Shown piece after piece: positions 26,175 to 34,735 of a stretch of 64,000 nucleotides of DNA. The position numbers were made by a program, and so were the translations under genes. Below the pieces are notes generated by a model. That model was not told where the DNA came from, made no database searches, and saw only the letters and a list, made by a program, of their open reading frames with translations. Source of the DNA: DATJFH01 sp035495815. GTDB taxonomy: Bacteria; Acidobacteriota; Terriglobia; Bryobacterales; Bryobacteraceae. Location: contig DATJFH010000237.1 in NCBI GenBank assembly GCA_035495815.1, forward strand, positions 20,327 to 84,326, in the 5' to 3' direction. Positions within the stretch are counted from its first letter, which is position 1. Every line of letters begins with the position of its first letter.

Positions 26175-27850
26175 CTGTCCGCAAAGCCCTGATCCTGGCG
26201 GCGGGGCAAGGCTCGCGCCTCGGCCGCCTCACCGAGCGCATTCCCAAGCCCATGCTGCGCGTCCACAACCGGCCGGTGCTCGAGACGCACGTCCGGCGTC
26301 TGGCGGAGGCGGGCGTGTGGAACATCTGGATCAATCTGCATCACGCCCCCGGGCCGATCCGCGAGTGGTTCGGGGACGGCTCCCGATTCGGCGTGCGAAT
26401 TCACTATTCCGAAGAGGAACATCTGCTCGGCACCTCCGGCGCGCTGCGTAAGCTGAGCGGGGAATTTTGCAGCGGCCTGTTTTTCGTGGTGTACGGCGAT
26501 AATTACATGGAGCTCGACTACGGCGCGCTGGGCTCGGGCCGCCGCGGCCTGGTGACCCTTCTGGCGCATCACCGGGACTATGTGGCTGAAAGCGGCGTTC
26601 TCGAAATCGCCGCCGATAACCGCATTCTGAGCTTTCAGGAAAAGCCGGCGCCGGGAACCGAGCTGAGCCATTGGGTGAACGCGGGCGTCTACGTATGCCA
26701 GCCCGCGATGCTCGATTATCTTCCGCCCGGCGAATCCGATTTCGCCCGCGACGTCTTTCCGCGTATGTTACAGGACCGCTGCGAGCTCTATGCCTCGATC
26801 TCCACCGTGCCCGTGGGTCCGCTCGATACGAAGGAGATGCTCGAAGCCACCGATCCGCTGTGGGTGGCGCAGATCGGGGCGGGTAAGATCGGCGCCCGGC
26901 GCGCGGCGCTGTTTTCGAAGGTTGCCGTGGTGGCCGATATCGATACGGAACGCGCCTCATCGCTGGCCGCTCCGTACGGAGCGCGTGCCGTGAGCCGCTG
27001 GGAAGAGGCGGTGGACGATGAGCGCGTGCGCATCGTTTCCGTCGCCACTACCAATGACCTCCTGGCGCCGGTGGCCAGGCGCGCTCTGGAATCCGGACGC
27101 CACGTGCTGGTGGAAAAGCCGGCGGCGCTGCGGCCGTCCGATCTCGAGCCCCTGGCAGCGCTGGCCCGGGAGCGGAGTCTGATCTATCAGGCCGGCTTCA
27201 ACTATCGCTTCCATCCCGCCATCCGGAAGGCCAGAGCGCTGCTCGATGAGGGGGCGATCGGCCGGTTGCTGCACGGAGCGGCTCGGCATGGACACGGCGG
27301 ACGGCTGGGACTCGAAAATGAATGGCGCGCCCGCCCGGAACTGGCCGGCGGCGGTGAATTGCTGGATCAGGGCGTGCACCTGATCGACCTGGCGCGCTAT
27401 CTTTCCGGCGCCGAAGTGGCCGGCGTTCAGGCCATGCTGCGCACGGATTTTTGGCCGGTCCAACCGCTGGAGGATCATGCCCTCGTCTGGCTGGAATTCG
27501 AGGGTGGAGCCCGGTTCTCCATCGAAGTTTCCCTCACGCAGTGGAAGAACCTGTTCTATTTCGAGCTGGTGGGCGAGCAGGGCACGATCGCGGTCGAGGG
27601 CCTGGGTGGCAGCTACGGCCCCGAGCGCTTGACGCTGGTACGGCGGCCGCCTCAATTCGGCGCTCCGGAAGTCCTGACCGAAACTTTCGATAATCCCGAC
27701 CAGTGCTGGGCCGAGCAGTGGGAGGCGATGGAGCGCGCGATCCGCTGCGGAGAGCCGGTCAATGGCGGCGTGTCCGACGCGCTGGCCTGCCTGCGGGTGA
27801 TCGAGGCTTGCCGGCGCAGCTCGGTTGAGCGGCGAATGGTCGAACCGTGA
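26171..27850 (+). CDS. Sugar nucleotidyltransferase fused to Gfo/Idh/MocA oxidoreductase
   Basis: A 559-residue two-domain protein in one uninterrupted frame. Residues 1 to about 228 are a nucleotidyltransferase of the sugar-1-phosphate type: signature LAAGQGSRLGRLTERIPKP at 9-27, VVYGDNYME, and ILSFQEKPAP. Residues from about 230 are a Gfo/Idh/MocA NAD(P)-dependent dehydrogenase: Rossmann loop GAGKIG at 236-241, VLVEKPAALRPSD, and GGGELLDQGVHLIDLARYLSG. The fusion suggests activation of a sugar phosphate coupled to oxidation or reduction of the sugar. GTG at 26171 overlaps the stop of the GT2 gene, and its own stop overlaps the next start, so the four genes from 22801 to 28365 behave as one translational unit. 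Confidence 0.9.
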   Translation: MTVRKALILAAGQGSRLGRLTERIPKPMLRVHNRPVLETHVRRLAEAGVWNIWINLHHAPGPIREWFGDGSRFGVRIHYSEEEHLLGTSGALRKLSGEFCSGLFFVVYGDNYMELDYGALGSGRRGLVTLLAHHRDYVAESGVLEIAADNRILSFQEKPAPGTELSHWVNAGVYVCQPAMLDYLPPGESDFARDVFPRMLQDRCELYASISTVPVGPLDTKEMLEATDPLWVAQIGAGKIGARRAALFSKVAVVADIDTERASSLAAPYGARAVSRWEEAVDDERVRIVSVATTNDLLAPVARRALESGRHVLVEKPAALRPSDLEPLAALARERSLIYQAGFNYRFHPAIRKARALLDEGAIGRLLHGAARHGHGGRLGLENEWRARPELAGGGELLDQGVHLIDLARYLSGAEVAGVQAMLRTDFWPVQPLEDHALVWLEFEGGARFSIEVSLTQWKNLFYFELVGEQGTIAVEGLGGSYGPERLTLVRRPPQFGAPEVLTETFDNPDQCWAEQWEAMERAIRCGEPVNGGVSDALACLRVIEACRRSSVERRMVEP

Positions 27851-28365
27851 AGCGCCGCGCCGTCTTCCTCGACCGCGATGGCGTTCTGGTGCGAGCTACG
27901 CCGTTTCAGGAATACGCGCACGGTCCGCTGACGCTCGAAGACTTTGCCATTCTTCCCGGCGTGGCGGAGCCGGTGCGGCGCATCCGGGAAGCCGGGTTCC
28001 TGACCGTGCTGGTAACCAACCAGCCGGGCGTCGCCCGCGGCCAGATGACCCGCGAGACGCTGGACGAGATGCACCGGATTCTGCGCGCCAGCGTCCCGCT
28101 CGACTGCATCGAGGTCTGCACCCATCAGGATGCCGACGCGTGCCTCTGCCGCAAACCGAAGCCCGGCATGCTGCTCTCCGCGGCCGGGAATCTCGGCATT
28201 GATCTGCAGGCTTCGTACTTCATCGGAGACACGCGTCGGGACGTGGATGCCGCCCTCGCATGCGGCGTCACACCGGTGCTGATCGACTGGCCGTACAACC
28301 GGAGTTTTGACGTGTTGCATCGCGTTCGGGATCTTTCCGAAGCGGCCAGGCTGATCACGGGGTGA
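27847..28365 (+). CDS. HAD phosphatase, GmhB-like (heptose/histidinol bisphosphatase family)
   Basis: A 172-residue HAD-IIIA phosphatase. The nucleophile/acid pair is in FLDRDGVL (Asp9, Asp11), motif II is VTNQPG, the Lys motif lies in CRKPKPGML, and motif III is IGDTRRDVDAA. A CTHQ...CLC arrangement matches the structural zinc site of GmhB enzymes, which remove the 7-phosphate of D-glycero-D-manno-heptose 1,7-bisphosphate. That activity would provide a sugar 1-phosphate for the nucleotidyltransferase encoded just upstream. No heptose kinase or isomerase is in the window. The GTG start overlaps the previous stop (GTGA). Confidence 0.88.
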   Translation: MKRRAVFLDRDGVLVRATPFQEYAHGPLTLEDFAILPGVAEPVRRIREAGFLTVLVTNQPGVARGQMTRETLDEMHRILRASVPLDCIEVCTHQDADACLCRKPKPGMLLSAAGNLGIDLQASYFIGDTRRDVDAALACGVTPVLIDWPYNRSFDVLHRVRDLSEAARLITG

Positions 28366-28421
28366 GCCGGCTCCGGTTCAGCGTTGATTTTCTACGACTT
28401 TCCCAGGATCAGGCGCTATCG

Positions 28422-28440
28422 CCGGCCTGCCGGTAATTTT
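28422..28440 (+). terminator. Possible weak terminator after the sugar operon
   Basis: CCGG-CCTG-CCGG (28422-28433) can form a short stem and is followed by TAATTTTT. The stem is only 4 bases, so termination would be weak; the site fits the end of the four-gene unit that stops at 28365. Confidence 0.3.
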
Positions 28441-28535
28441 TCCTCGCACAGTACACCGAATGGCCTTGGATCCTATTCCTAAGCCTGTCTGGAACGGAAA
28501 TTGCAACTAACCAACCCGAAAGGACGGACTCTGCT

Positions 28536-30248
28536 ATGCATAGAACGAGTATGATCTCGGGAACGCTGGCGATGCTGGGGTTCTGGATCGCGCCCGCCCC
28601 GGCGCAAGTAACTGTAGTCAGGGAGACTCAGGTCGAGCACATGGATAAGATGCCGATCTACCGGGTCAACGTAATCGCCCGCACCACCAAGGCGATCAAC
28701 TACCGGCACCGGAGCGGCTCGACCAAAGTGGACTTTCAGGGTACAGCTTTGATGCCGCGTGCCACGGGCGAGGCCAAGGTAGAGAGCCATCAGGGTTACC
28801 TCGAGGTCGACGCGAAGTTTAAGAATATGCAGCCGGCAACCATGTATGGTCCCGAATACCTCACCTATGTGCTGTGGGCTGTGACGCCGGAAGGCCGGCC
28901 CAAGAATCTCGGCGAGGTCGTCCTGAACGGTTCCACCAACAGCAAGCTCGATGTGACCACCGAATTGCAGGCCTTCGGCTTGATTGTCACCGCCGAGCCT
29001 TATTACGCGGTCACTATGCCGAGTGACGTGGTGGTGATGGAAAATATCATTCGTACCGACACTGTGGGGAAATTCGAAGAGATCGATGCGAAGTACGAAT
29101 TGTTGCCGCGGGGTCAGTATACCTTGAACGTTTCCCCCGACATTCTTCGAAAGAAGGCCGTCGCCGATCCGAAGAGGCCTCTCGAAGTCCTCGAAGCCCG
29201 CAATGCTGTACAAATCGCGCAATGGGCGGGAGCCGACAAATATGCGGCGGATACCTATCAGCGGGCGGTTCAACTGCTGGACGACGCCGAGAATTATCAG
29301 GCCCGCAAGCACCCCGAGAAGAAGCCCGCTGCGATGATTGCCCGCGAAGCCGTCCAGACGGCGGAAGACGCCCGTCTGATCACGCTCAAGCGCATGGAAG
29401 AAGAGCGCCTCGCCAAGGAACGGCAGGCTTCGGCCGACCGCGAAGCCGCCGCCAAGGCGCAGGCGGACGCCGAAGCTTTGCGCCGGCAGCAGGCGGAGCA
29501 GGCGCAGCTGCAGGCGCAGCAGGCTGCTGCCCAGGCGGCTCGTGACCGGGCCGACGCCGAAGCGGCGCGCGCCACCGCGCAAGCTGACGCCGACCGCATC
29601 CGCCGCGAAGCCGAGGTGGCTCGCGCGGCTGCCCAAGCCGAGACGGAGCGTTTGAAGGCGGAATCGGCTCGTGAGCGAGCCAACCTTGAAGCCGCGCGGG
29701 CCGCTGCCGAAGCCCAGCGCCAAGCCGCGCAGTCCGACGCGGAACGGGCTCGGCTTGCGGCCGATGAGGCCAATCGGCTTCGAGCACAGTCCGAGCAGGA
29801 AAAGGCGGCGATCAAAGAGCAGCTCCGGCAGCAGTTGAATCTGGTACTTGAAACGCGCAGCACCGCCCGCGGGCTGATCGTCAACATGAGCGATGTGCTG
29901 TTCGATACCGCAAAATATACCCTGCGCCCCGGCGCTCGGGAAAAGCTGTCGAAGATCGCCGGTATTCTGCTGGCGCACCCCGGGTTACGACTGGAAGTCG
30001 AAGGTCACACCGACAGCGTCGGGGGCGACGAATACAATCAGCACCTGTCGGAACAGCGGGCTGCCTCGGTGCGTGATTACCTCGTCCAGAACGGCATCGC
30101 TTCCAATAATGTGACCGCCGTGGGCTTCGGGAAAACGCGGCCGGTGGCCAGTAACGATACCGCCTCCGGACGGCAGCAAAACCGCCGCGTGGAGTTGGTG
30201 GTTTCCGGTGACGAGATCGGAAATAACACGACTTCCTCCATCCGTTAG
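28536..30248 (+). CDS. OmpA-family envelope protein with long Ala-rich coiled coil
   Basis: A 570-residue exported protein. A signal peptide (ISGTLAMLGFWIAPAPAQ) is followed by a beta-rich N-terminal domain, then a region (about 280-440) very rich in Ala, Glu, Gln and Arg with heptad character (RRQQAEQAQLQAQQAAAQAA) that should form a long coiled coil. The last 120 residues are an OmpA peptidoglycan-binding domain: DVLFDTAKYTLRPGAREKL, VEGHTDSVGGDEYNQHLSEQR and GFGKTRPVASN with the closing RQQNRRVEL. It probably spans or bridges the periplasm to anchor the envelope to peptidoglycan. A GAAAGGA site precedes the ATG. Its stop overlaps by 4 bases the stop of a convergent gene at 30245. Confidence 0.92.
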   Translation: MHRTSMISGTLAMLGFWIAPAPAQVTVVRETQVEHMDKMPIYRVNVIARTTKAINYRHRSGSTKVDFQGTALMPRATGEAKVESHQGYLEVDAKFKNMQPATMYGPEYLTYVLWAVTPEGRPKNLGEVVLNGSTNSKLDVTTELQAFGLIVTAEPYYAVTMPSDVVVMENIIRTDTVGKFEEIDAKYELLPRGQYTLNVSPDILRKKAVADPKRPLEVLEARNAVQIAQWAGADKYAADTYQRAVQLLDDAENYQARKHPEKKPAAMIAREAVQTAEDARLITLKRMEEERLAKERQASADREAAAKAQADAEALRRQQAEQAQLQAQQAAAQAARDRADAEAARATAQADADRIRREAEVARAAAQAETERLKAESARERANLEAARAAAEAQRQAAQSDAERARLAADEANRLRAQSEQEKAAIKEQLRQQLNLVLETRSTARGLIVNMSDVLFDTAKYTLRPGAREKLSKIAGILLAHPGLRLEVEGHTDSVGGDEYNQHLSEQRAASVRDYLVQNGIASNNVTAVGFGKTRPVASNDTASGRQQNRRVELVVSGDEIGNNTTSSIR

Positions 30249-30811
30249 CGTCCGGGAGGAGCCGGCTTCTTTTTCCCGGACTTTCCGGGCGCGGCCGGCT
30301 CCTTCAATAAAGCGTCGATAGTGATCCGCGTATTCCGCTCCTCATCCTGGAAAAACTTCCCTCCGCCCATGTGTTGCGCCTGAATTACACCCTTCTTGTC
30401 GATGAACAAATAGATCGGCACATTGAAAGGCACGTTGGACGCAATCTGCAGGTAATCATGGATGGTCGAGCGGGAGGCATACCCGACCGGAAAGGTGGGC
30501 CGGAACCGGGTGACGAACTCCGGCAGCGCCTGCGGAGCGAGTTCATCGAAAGCGCTTGCAAGGACCTGCAAGCCCTTCGTCCCGTATTCGTTCTGAATCC
30601 TGCTCAGGATGCCGATGCTGTTCTGGCAGTGCGGGCAGGTAGTATGAATGAACGCCAGCAGGACGACCTTGCCGCGAAACTGGCTCAATAGCGCTTGTCC
30701 CGCCTGGTTTCGGATCACGAACTCGGGCGCGGGCCGAGGTAAACCCGCCGCCTGTCCCGGCCAAGCCAACACCGCCCCCAGCACGGACGCCGCCCAAACC
30801 CGCCTCATCAT
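30245..30811 (-). CDS. Exported thioredoxin-fold protein with CPHC motif (copy 3 of 3)
   Basis: A 188-residue AhpC/TlpA-like protein with a signal peptide (AASVLGAVLAWPGQAAG), a redox motif TTCPHCQNS, and the fold markers FRGKVVLLAFIHTTCPHC and VPIYLFIDKKGVIQAQH (the cis-Pro/strand region). It ends in a Lys/Pro-rich tail. It should be a periplasmic thiol oxidoreductase or peroxiredoxin-like protein. It follows two related genes with a 4-base ATGA overlap to the middle one (30808-30811). Compared with its sisters it has the most divergent C-terminal part. Confidence 0.9.
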   Translation of the reverse strand: MMRRVWAASVLGAVLAWPGQAAGLPRPAPEFVIRNQAGQALLSQFRGKVVLLAFIHTTCPHCQNSIGILSRIQNEYGTKGLQVLASAFDELAPQALPEFVTRFRPTFPVGYASRSTIHDYLQIASNVPFNVPIYLFIDKKGVIQAQHMGGGKFFQDEERNTRITIDALLKEPAAPGKSGKKKPAPPGR

Positions 30812-31356
30812 TGGGCCTTCTTCTTCGCAGGCGCTACGCCTGATTTCGCCGGCTCCTTCAAGAGGGACTCTATCGCAGCCCGCAGGTTCTTCTCCTGATC
30901 CTGTTGAAACGGATCGTCTCCCGAATACTGGTGGCGTATCATTCCGGTGCGGTCGATGAGCACCAGCACGGGCACGTACATCTGCAGTCTCGCCGGGTGA
31001 TCGAGATAACCGAGCACCTCTTCACGTTGGTTCCAGCCGACCGGGAAAGCCGGCTGGAACTGCTTGATAAAGTCCGGTACGAGCATGTTGGCCATCGGAT
31101 TGAAGGCCGAAGCCAGCACTTGAAGGCCCCGCGGCCCGTATTCCCGCTGAAGAGCGCTCAGCACTCCCGTCGTGCGCTGGCAGTGCGGGCAGGTAGTCTG
31201 GATGAAAGCCAGCACCACGGCCTTTCCCTTGTACTGCGCCGGAGACACCTGGCCGGACGGCGTCAAATGGATGGTGAGATCGGGGGACAGCCGCGGCAGC
31301 GGAGCAGCCGACAGAGCCGCGGCGCAGCACAACAGGGACGCAAACAGAGCGCGCAT
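30808..31356 (-). CDS. Exported thioredoxin-fold protein with CPHC motif (copy 2 of 3)
   Basis: A 182-residue paralogue of its neighbours. It has a signal peptide (ALFASLLCCAAALSAAP), the IQTTCPHCQRT redox motif and VPVLVLIDRTGMIRHQYSG. The first half is strongly similar to copy 1 (LPRLSPDLTIHLTP versus LPRPSPDFTVHLTP), showing tandem duplication. It is a likely periplasmic thiol-disulfide protein; the partner is unknown. The stop overlaps the start of copy 3, so translation is coupled. Confidence 0.9.
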   Translation of the reverse strand: MRALFASLLCCAAALSAAPLPRLSPDLTIHLTPSGQVSPAQYKGKAVVLAFIQTTCPHCQRTTGVLSALQREYGPRGLQVLASAFNPMANMLVPDFIKQFQPAFPVGWNQREEVLGYLDHPARLQMYVPVLVLIDRTGMIRHQYSGDDPFQQDQEKNLRAAIESLLKEPAKSGVAPAKKKAQ

Positions 31357-31359
31357 CGC

Positions 31360-31908
31360 TTACTTGCGGGCGGAGACCGGCGGCTGCTTCAACATCTCTT
31401 CGATGGTGCTGCGCAGGTTCTTCTCCTGGTCGTTGAAAAAAGGATCTCCGCCAAGATAAACATGCTGAATCATGCCCTTTCTATCGATGAAGACCATGCT
31501 GGGCACGTACAGCGGTGTCATTACCGAGTGGTCCAGATAAGTCAGGACCTGCTGGTGAGTGGCCCATCCCACCGGAAAGTTCGGCTGAAACTGGTTGATG
31601 AAACCCGGCACCAGCGTCTCCGCGCCCTGGTTGAAGGCGGCCGCCATGACCTGGAAACCCTGCGGTCCGTACTGCTTCTGTAGCACATTCAGGATCTTCG
31701 TGCTCTGCTGGCAATGCGGGCAGGTTGTCTGGATGAAGGCCAGCAGCACCACTTTCCCTTTGTATTGCTTGGGCGAGGTCTGAGTAGTGGGGGTCAGGTG
31801 GACCGTGAAATCCGGCGAGGGGCGGGGAAGCGGCGGCGCCGCGGCAGCCACGGCCGTGAGGCACAAAACGAAGGCGCAAATGGATCGGATCAAGTTCATT
31901 CTCCTCAT
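31360..31908 (-). CDS. Exported thioredoxin-fold protein with CPHC motif (copy 1 of 3)
   Basis: A 182-residue protein, first gene of the three-copy array and separated from copy 2 by 3 bases. It has a signal peptide (LIRSICAFVLCLTAVAAAA), PSPDFTVHLTPTTQTSP, the motif QTTCPHCQQS, and VPSMVFIDRKGMIQHVYLGG. AhpC/TSA- and TlpA-like proteins with CPHC use the two Cys residues for disulfide exchange in the periplasm. The metallopeptidase gene upstream ends at 31930, only 21 bases away, so the four genes 33195 to 30245 are probably co-transcribed. Confidence 0.9.
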   Translation of the reverse strand: MRRMNLIRSICAFVLCLTAVAAAAPPLPRPSPDFTVHLTPTTQTSPKQYKGKVVLLAFIQTTCPHCQQSTKILNVLQKQYGPQGFQVMAAAFNQGAETLVPGFINQFQPNFPVGWATHQQVLTYLDHSVMTPLYVPSMVFIDRKGMIQHVYLGGDPFFNDQEKNLRSTIEEMLKQPPVSARK

Positions 31909-31929
31909 GAATGTCGGTCCTTTTTTATA

Positions 31930-33195
31930 TTAACGCACCCCGGCGGCTTTGGCCTGATCCGGAGAGCTCAACCCTTCGATGCTGGAGACTCTGTTCCCGT
32001 CCAGCCTCACCAGGAAATGCCCGTCGTCTCCTATTCCCGACAGCATCCCTTCGCTTTCGCCGGTCACTTCCATCTTTTTCCACTTCTTGCGCAGCACCAC
32101 GGGGTAGAAACGAAAAAATTCCCGGGCAATCCGCGGCGAATCCCACTCAGAGACGTAGCGCAGAATCACCCGGCCCTTCGATTTGTCCTCGATCAGCCAG
32201 TAACGCCCGCCGCGCCAGTGCGGCGCAAGGGAATCAGCCTGGCTTCGGGTGCCGAACTGGCGGATCAGGATCGCGTGGTCCAGCTCGCCCAGCATACCTT
32301 CGGCCAGATCCTTATAGCCTTTGCCGGGTGAGATCCGGGGGAAATCCGGTTTGGCCGGCGCCAGCCGATCGAAGTAAGTCGCAGGATGCAGAATATGCTG
32401 CGTGGTCTCCGGCGGATTGCGGAACACTTCGGAGAACCCCGCCTTTCCCATCCTGGCGTAGACCGCATTCTGAAAGCGGGCGCCGTCGGTGTACGGAAAC
32501 ACCAGCGTCTCGCGCAGGTACAAGGGAACGCTGTTGAACACCGGAAACTGCGACGAGCCTTCGGCGCTGCCGCTCATGGCTTCGAGCAGACCCGGATTGT
32601 CCGCCACCGACTGGTTCACGCGCCGCGCCATCGCCTCGGTCATCAGCCAGGTGGCCTGCCCCTCCATGACCGCCATCCGGGCCAGCTCGCTGTCATCGCT
32701 GGCGCCGCCCTGTTTGATATATCGCTCCAGCCGGAAATGCTGGTCCGCAAGGGCGTGCGCCAGCTCGTGAACCAGCGCCGCCTCCTGCATTCCGGACGAC
32801 GCCCAATCCGTGAGAAACAGCTTCTTCTTGTGATAATCGTAGAACGCCGCCGCTTGCTCGGTAAGCAGGTCGACGGTCGATTGCTCCAGGTTGAAATCCG
32901 ATGGAACGAAGCCGATTTTCTTGAGCGTCATTTCCTCGGCGCGCAATTGTTCCGGCTTCACAGTCTCCTTGACGCGATCCTTGAGGAATTCGTTCACTTT
33001 ATCGCGCGTGATCAGGTCGTAGCGTATGCTCTTTTTCGCCTTGAGCCCGGAAATGGCGGCCAGCTCGTTGAGACCGCGGTCGATCTCGCGGAAGATCTGG
33101 CGCCGGTCGTCCAGCTTCTCCTGCGCGGCAGCCGCCAGAGCGCCCAGCAGGGCGAGCACGGAAAGAATGCGTTTCCAACCGGAGGCGGGTATCAA
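31930..33195 (-). CDS. Exported HExxH zinc metallopeptidase-like protein (unknown family)
   Basis: A protein of about 421 residues. A signal peptide-like segment (ILSVLALLGALAAAAQ) lies at residues 10-25, and a zincin motif HELAH at 143-147 is followed by ALADQHF. A run of FYDYHKKKLFLTDW precedes it. The rest has no recognised domain; VMEGQATWLM is a likely third-ligand region, with Glu following the helix. It is probably a periplasmic or membrane-associated protease or processing enzyme. The reading frame is open further upstream to 33456, but that part is antisense to two small coding regions. TTG at 33195 directly precedes the signal peptide and is the chosen start; it is not certain. Confidence 0.75.
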   Translation of the reverse strand: MIPASGWKRILSVLALLGALAAAAQEKLDDRRQIFREIDRGLNELAAISGLKAKKSIRYDLITRDKVNEFLKDRVKETVKPEQLRAEEMTLKKIGFVPSDFNLEQSTVDLLTEQAAAFYDYHKKKLFLTDWASSGMQEAALVHELAHALADQHFRLERYIKQGGASDDSELARMAVMEGQATWLMTEAMARRVNQSVADNPGLLEAMSGSAEGSSQFPVFNSVPLYLRETLVFPYTDGARFQNAVYARMGKAGFSEVFRNPPETTQHILHPATYFDRLAPAKPDFPRISPGKGYKDLAEGMLGELDHAILIRQFGTRSQADSLAPHWRGGRYWLIEDKSKGRVILRYVSEWDSPRIAREFFRFYPVVLRKKWKKMEVTGESEGMLSGIGDDGHFLVRLDGNRVSSIEGLSSPDQAKAAGVR

Positions 33196-33246
33196 GCTTT
33201 CAGGATACAATGGTTGATTACGTTTATTGCCTGAAGGAGCAAATCG

Positions 33247-33387
33247 TTGGCTGAAGAAAAGAAGGAAGTTTATAAAGCGGTGTACCAGGGCAGCGGCACG
33301 TTCGTGATCAGCAAGCCGAAGCGCAAGAACGCCAAGATCCACCAGTCCCGGCTCAAAGCCCCCCGCCGCGGATCCCGCAAGTCGTAA
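33247..33387 (+). CDS. Small basic protein (46 residues), unannotated type
   Basis: A 46-residue open frame that reads MAEEKKEVYKAVYQGSGTFV after the TTG start, then ISKPKRKNAKIHQSRLKAPR and a short basic end. A strong GAAGGAG ribosome site (33233-33239) stands 7 bases before the TTG at 33247. The protein has about 15 Lys/Arg residues and four Glu (all in the first 7 residues), with no hydrophobic segment, as in small ribosome- or nucleic-acid-binding proteins. No family was recognised. It lies between the divergent metallopeptidase and the glucarate dehydratase gene, whose start is 31 bases downstream. Confidence 0.6.
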   Translation: MAEEKKEVYKAVYQGSGTFVISKPKRKNAKIHQSRLKAPRRGSRKS

Positions 33388-33418
33388 AGCCGCAATCCCC
33401 GCCTCGCCTTTTTCCGAC

Positions 33419-34726
33419 ATGCGTATCCGGGAAATGAAGCTGCATCCGATCGCCATCGCGGATCCTCCGCTACGCAGCTCCTACGGACTGCATGCGCCGT
33501 TCGCGCTGCGCACCATCGTGGAGCTGGTCTCGACCGATGGACTCACCGGTATCAGCGAAACCTACGGCGGCGACGGACCGGTGGCGGCGCTGGAATCGGC
33601 CCGCGGCCGCATTGTCGGCAGCGATCCGTTCCAGCTCGCCAGGCTGTCCCTGGGGCTGGCCGCCGGCGCCGGCGCGCCATCCGGCGATCGCAGCCAGACG
33701 TACCTCGTGCCCGGCGAGAACCCCCTCGACCAGGCGTCCCGCACTTTCGCCGCGCTCGAAATCGCGTGTCTCGATCTCATCGGCAAAGCGGTCGGGAAGC
33801 CGGTTTGCGACGTCATCGGCGGGCGCGTCCGCGACGAAGTCAGCTTCTCCGCCTACCTGTTCTACAAGCATGGAGGCGGAGGAGGCGTCGGCGAGGACGC
33901 CCGCGAGGACGAGTACGGCGAGGTGCTGACTCCGGAAGCGGCCGTGCGTGAAACGAAGCAGATGATGCGGCAGTATGGATTCCGGGAGATCAAGCTCAAG
34001 GGCGGAGTGCTCGACCCGGACGTGGAAGTCGAGACGATCCGCGCGCTCCGCCGCGAGTTCGGCCCGGAGTATCCCCTGCGCATCGATCCCAACTGCGCCT
34101 GGTCCGTCGAGAAGTCGCTCGAAGTTGGCCGGGCGCTGAAGGAAGAGCTTTCCGACGGCGGGTACCTGGAAGATCCCTGCGCCTCGCTCGAAGGCATGGC
34201 GGAGGTGCGCCGCGGGCTGCGGGCCGAGGGGATCGATACCCCGCTCGCGAGCAACGTCGCTGTCACCTGCTTCGCCGACGTGCCTGAGGCGAAGAGGCTC
34301 GACGCGGTGCAGATCGTGCTCTCCGACCCTCATTATTGGGGCGGCTTGCGGCAGGTGCAGTCGCTGTCTCATCTCTGCGATGTGCTCGGCATGGGGCTGT
34401 CGATGCACTCGAACAGTCACCTCGGCGTGAGCCTGATGGCCATGACGCACGTGGCCGCCGCCTCCCCGCGCCTGACCTACGCCTGCGATACGCACTATCC
34501 GTGGCAGACCGCCCGGGACGAAGTCGTGGCCGGCGGACGAATTCCGTTCACCAACGGAGCCGTTAGGATTCCGGAAAAACCCGGCCTGGGTGTCGAGCTC
34601 GACTACGATCAGCTGGCCCGCGGCCGGGAGCGCTACTCGAAGATTCCCTACCGCAAACGTGACGACGAAGCCGAAATGCGCCGCCACGTCGATCCAAACT
34701 GGAAACGGGTTTTGCCGCGCTGGTAG
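33419..34726 (+). CDS. gudD: Glucarate dehydratase (enolase superfamily)
   Basis: A 435-residue enolase-superfamily enzyme. It has IKLKGGVLDPDVEVETIRAL with the catalytic Lys-x-Lys, the metal-ligand region RIDPNCAWSVE, YLEDPCAS, ASNVAVTCF, and the catalytic His region MHSNSHLGVSLMAMTHVAAA. These are features of D-glucarate dehydratases, which dehydrate glucarate or idarate to 5-keto-4-deoxyglucarate. The next gene, kdgD, 9 bases downstream, encodes the following step of the same pathway, which supports the substrate assignment. No sugar-acid regulator is adjacent. Confidence 0.88.
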   Translation: MRIREMKLHPIAIADPPLRSSYGLHAPFALRTIVELVSTDGLTGISETYGGDGPVAALESARGRIVGSDPFQLARLSLGLAAGAGAPSGDRSQTYLVPGENPLDQASRTFAALEIACLDLIGKAVGKPVCDVIGGRVRDEVSFSAYLFYKHGGGGGVGEDAREDEYGEVLTPEAAVRETKQMMRQYGFREIKLKGGVLDPDVEVETIRALRREFGPEYPLRIDPNCAWSVEKSLEVGRALKEELSDGGYLEDPCASLEGMAEVRRGLRAEGIDTPLASNVAVTCFADVPEAKRLDAVQIVLSDPHYWGGLRQVQSLSHLCDVLGMGLSMHSNSHLGVSLMAMTHVAAASPRLTYACDTHYPWQTARDEVVAGGRIPFTNGAVRIPEKPGLGVELDYDQLARGRERYSKIPYRKRDDEAEMRRHVDPNWKRVLPRW

Positions 34727-34735
34727 AATTAGCCG

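Noticed and set aside
29400..29830. Tandem DNA repeat in the ompA-like gene
   Set aside because: The Ala/Glu/Arg-rich coding is a coiled coil with varied codons; no exact repeat unit could be traced.
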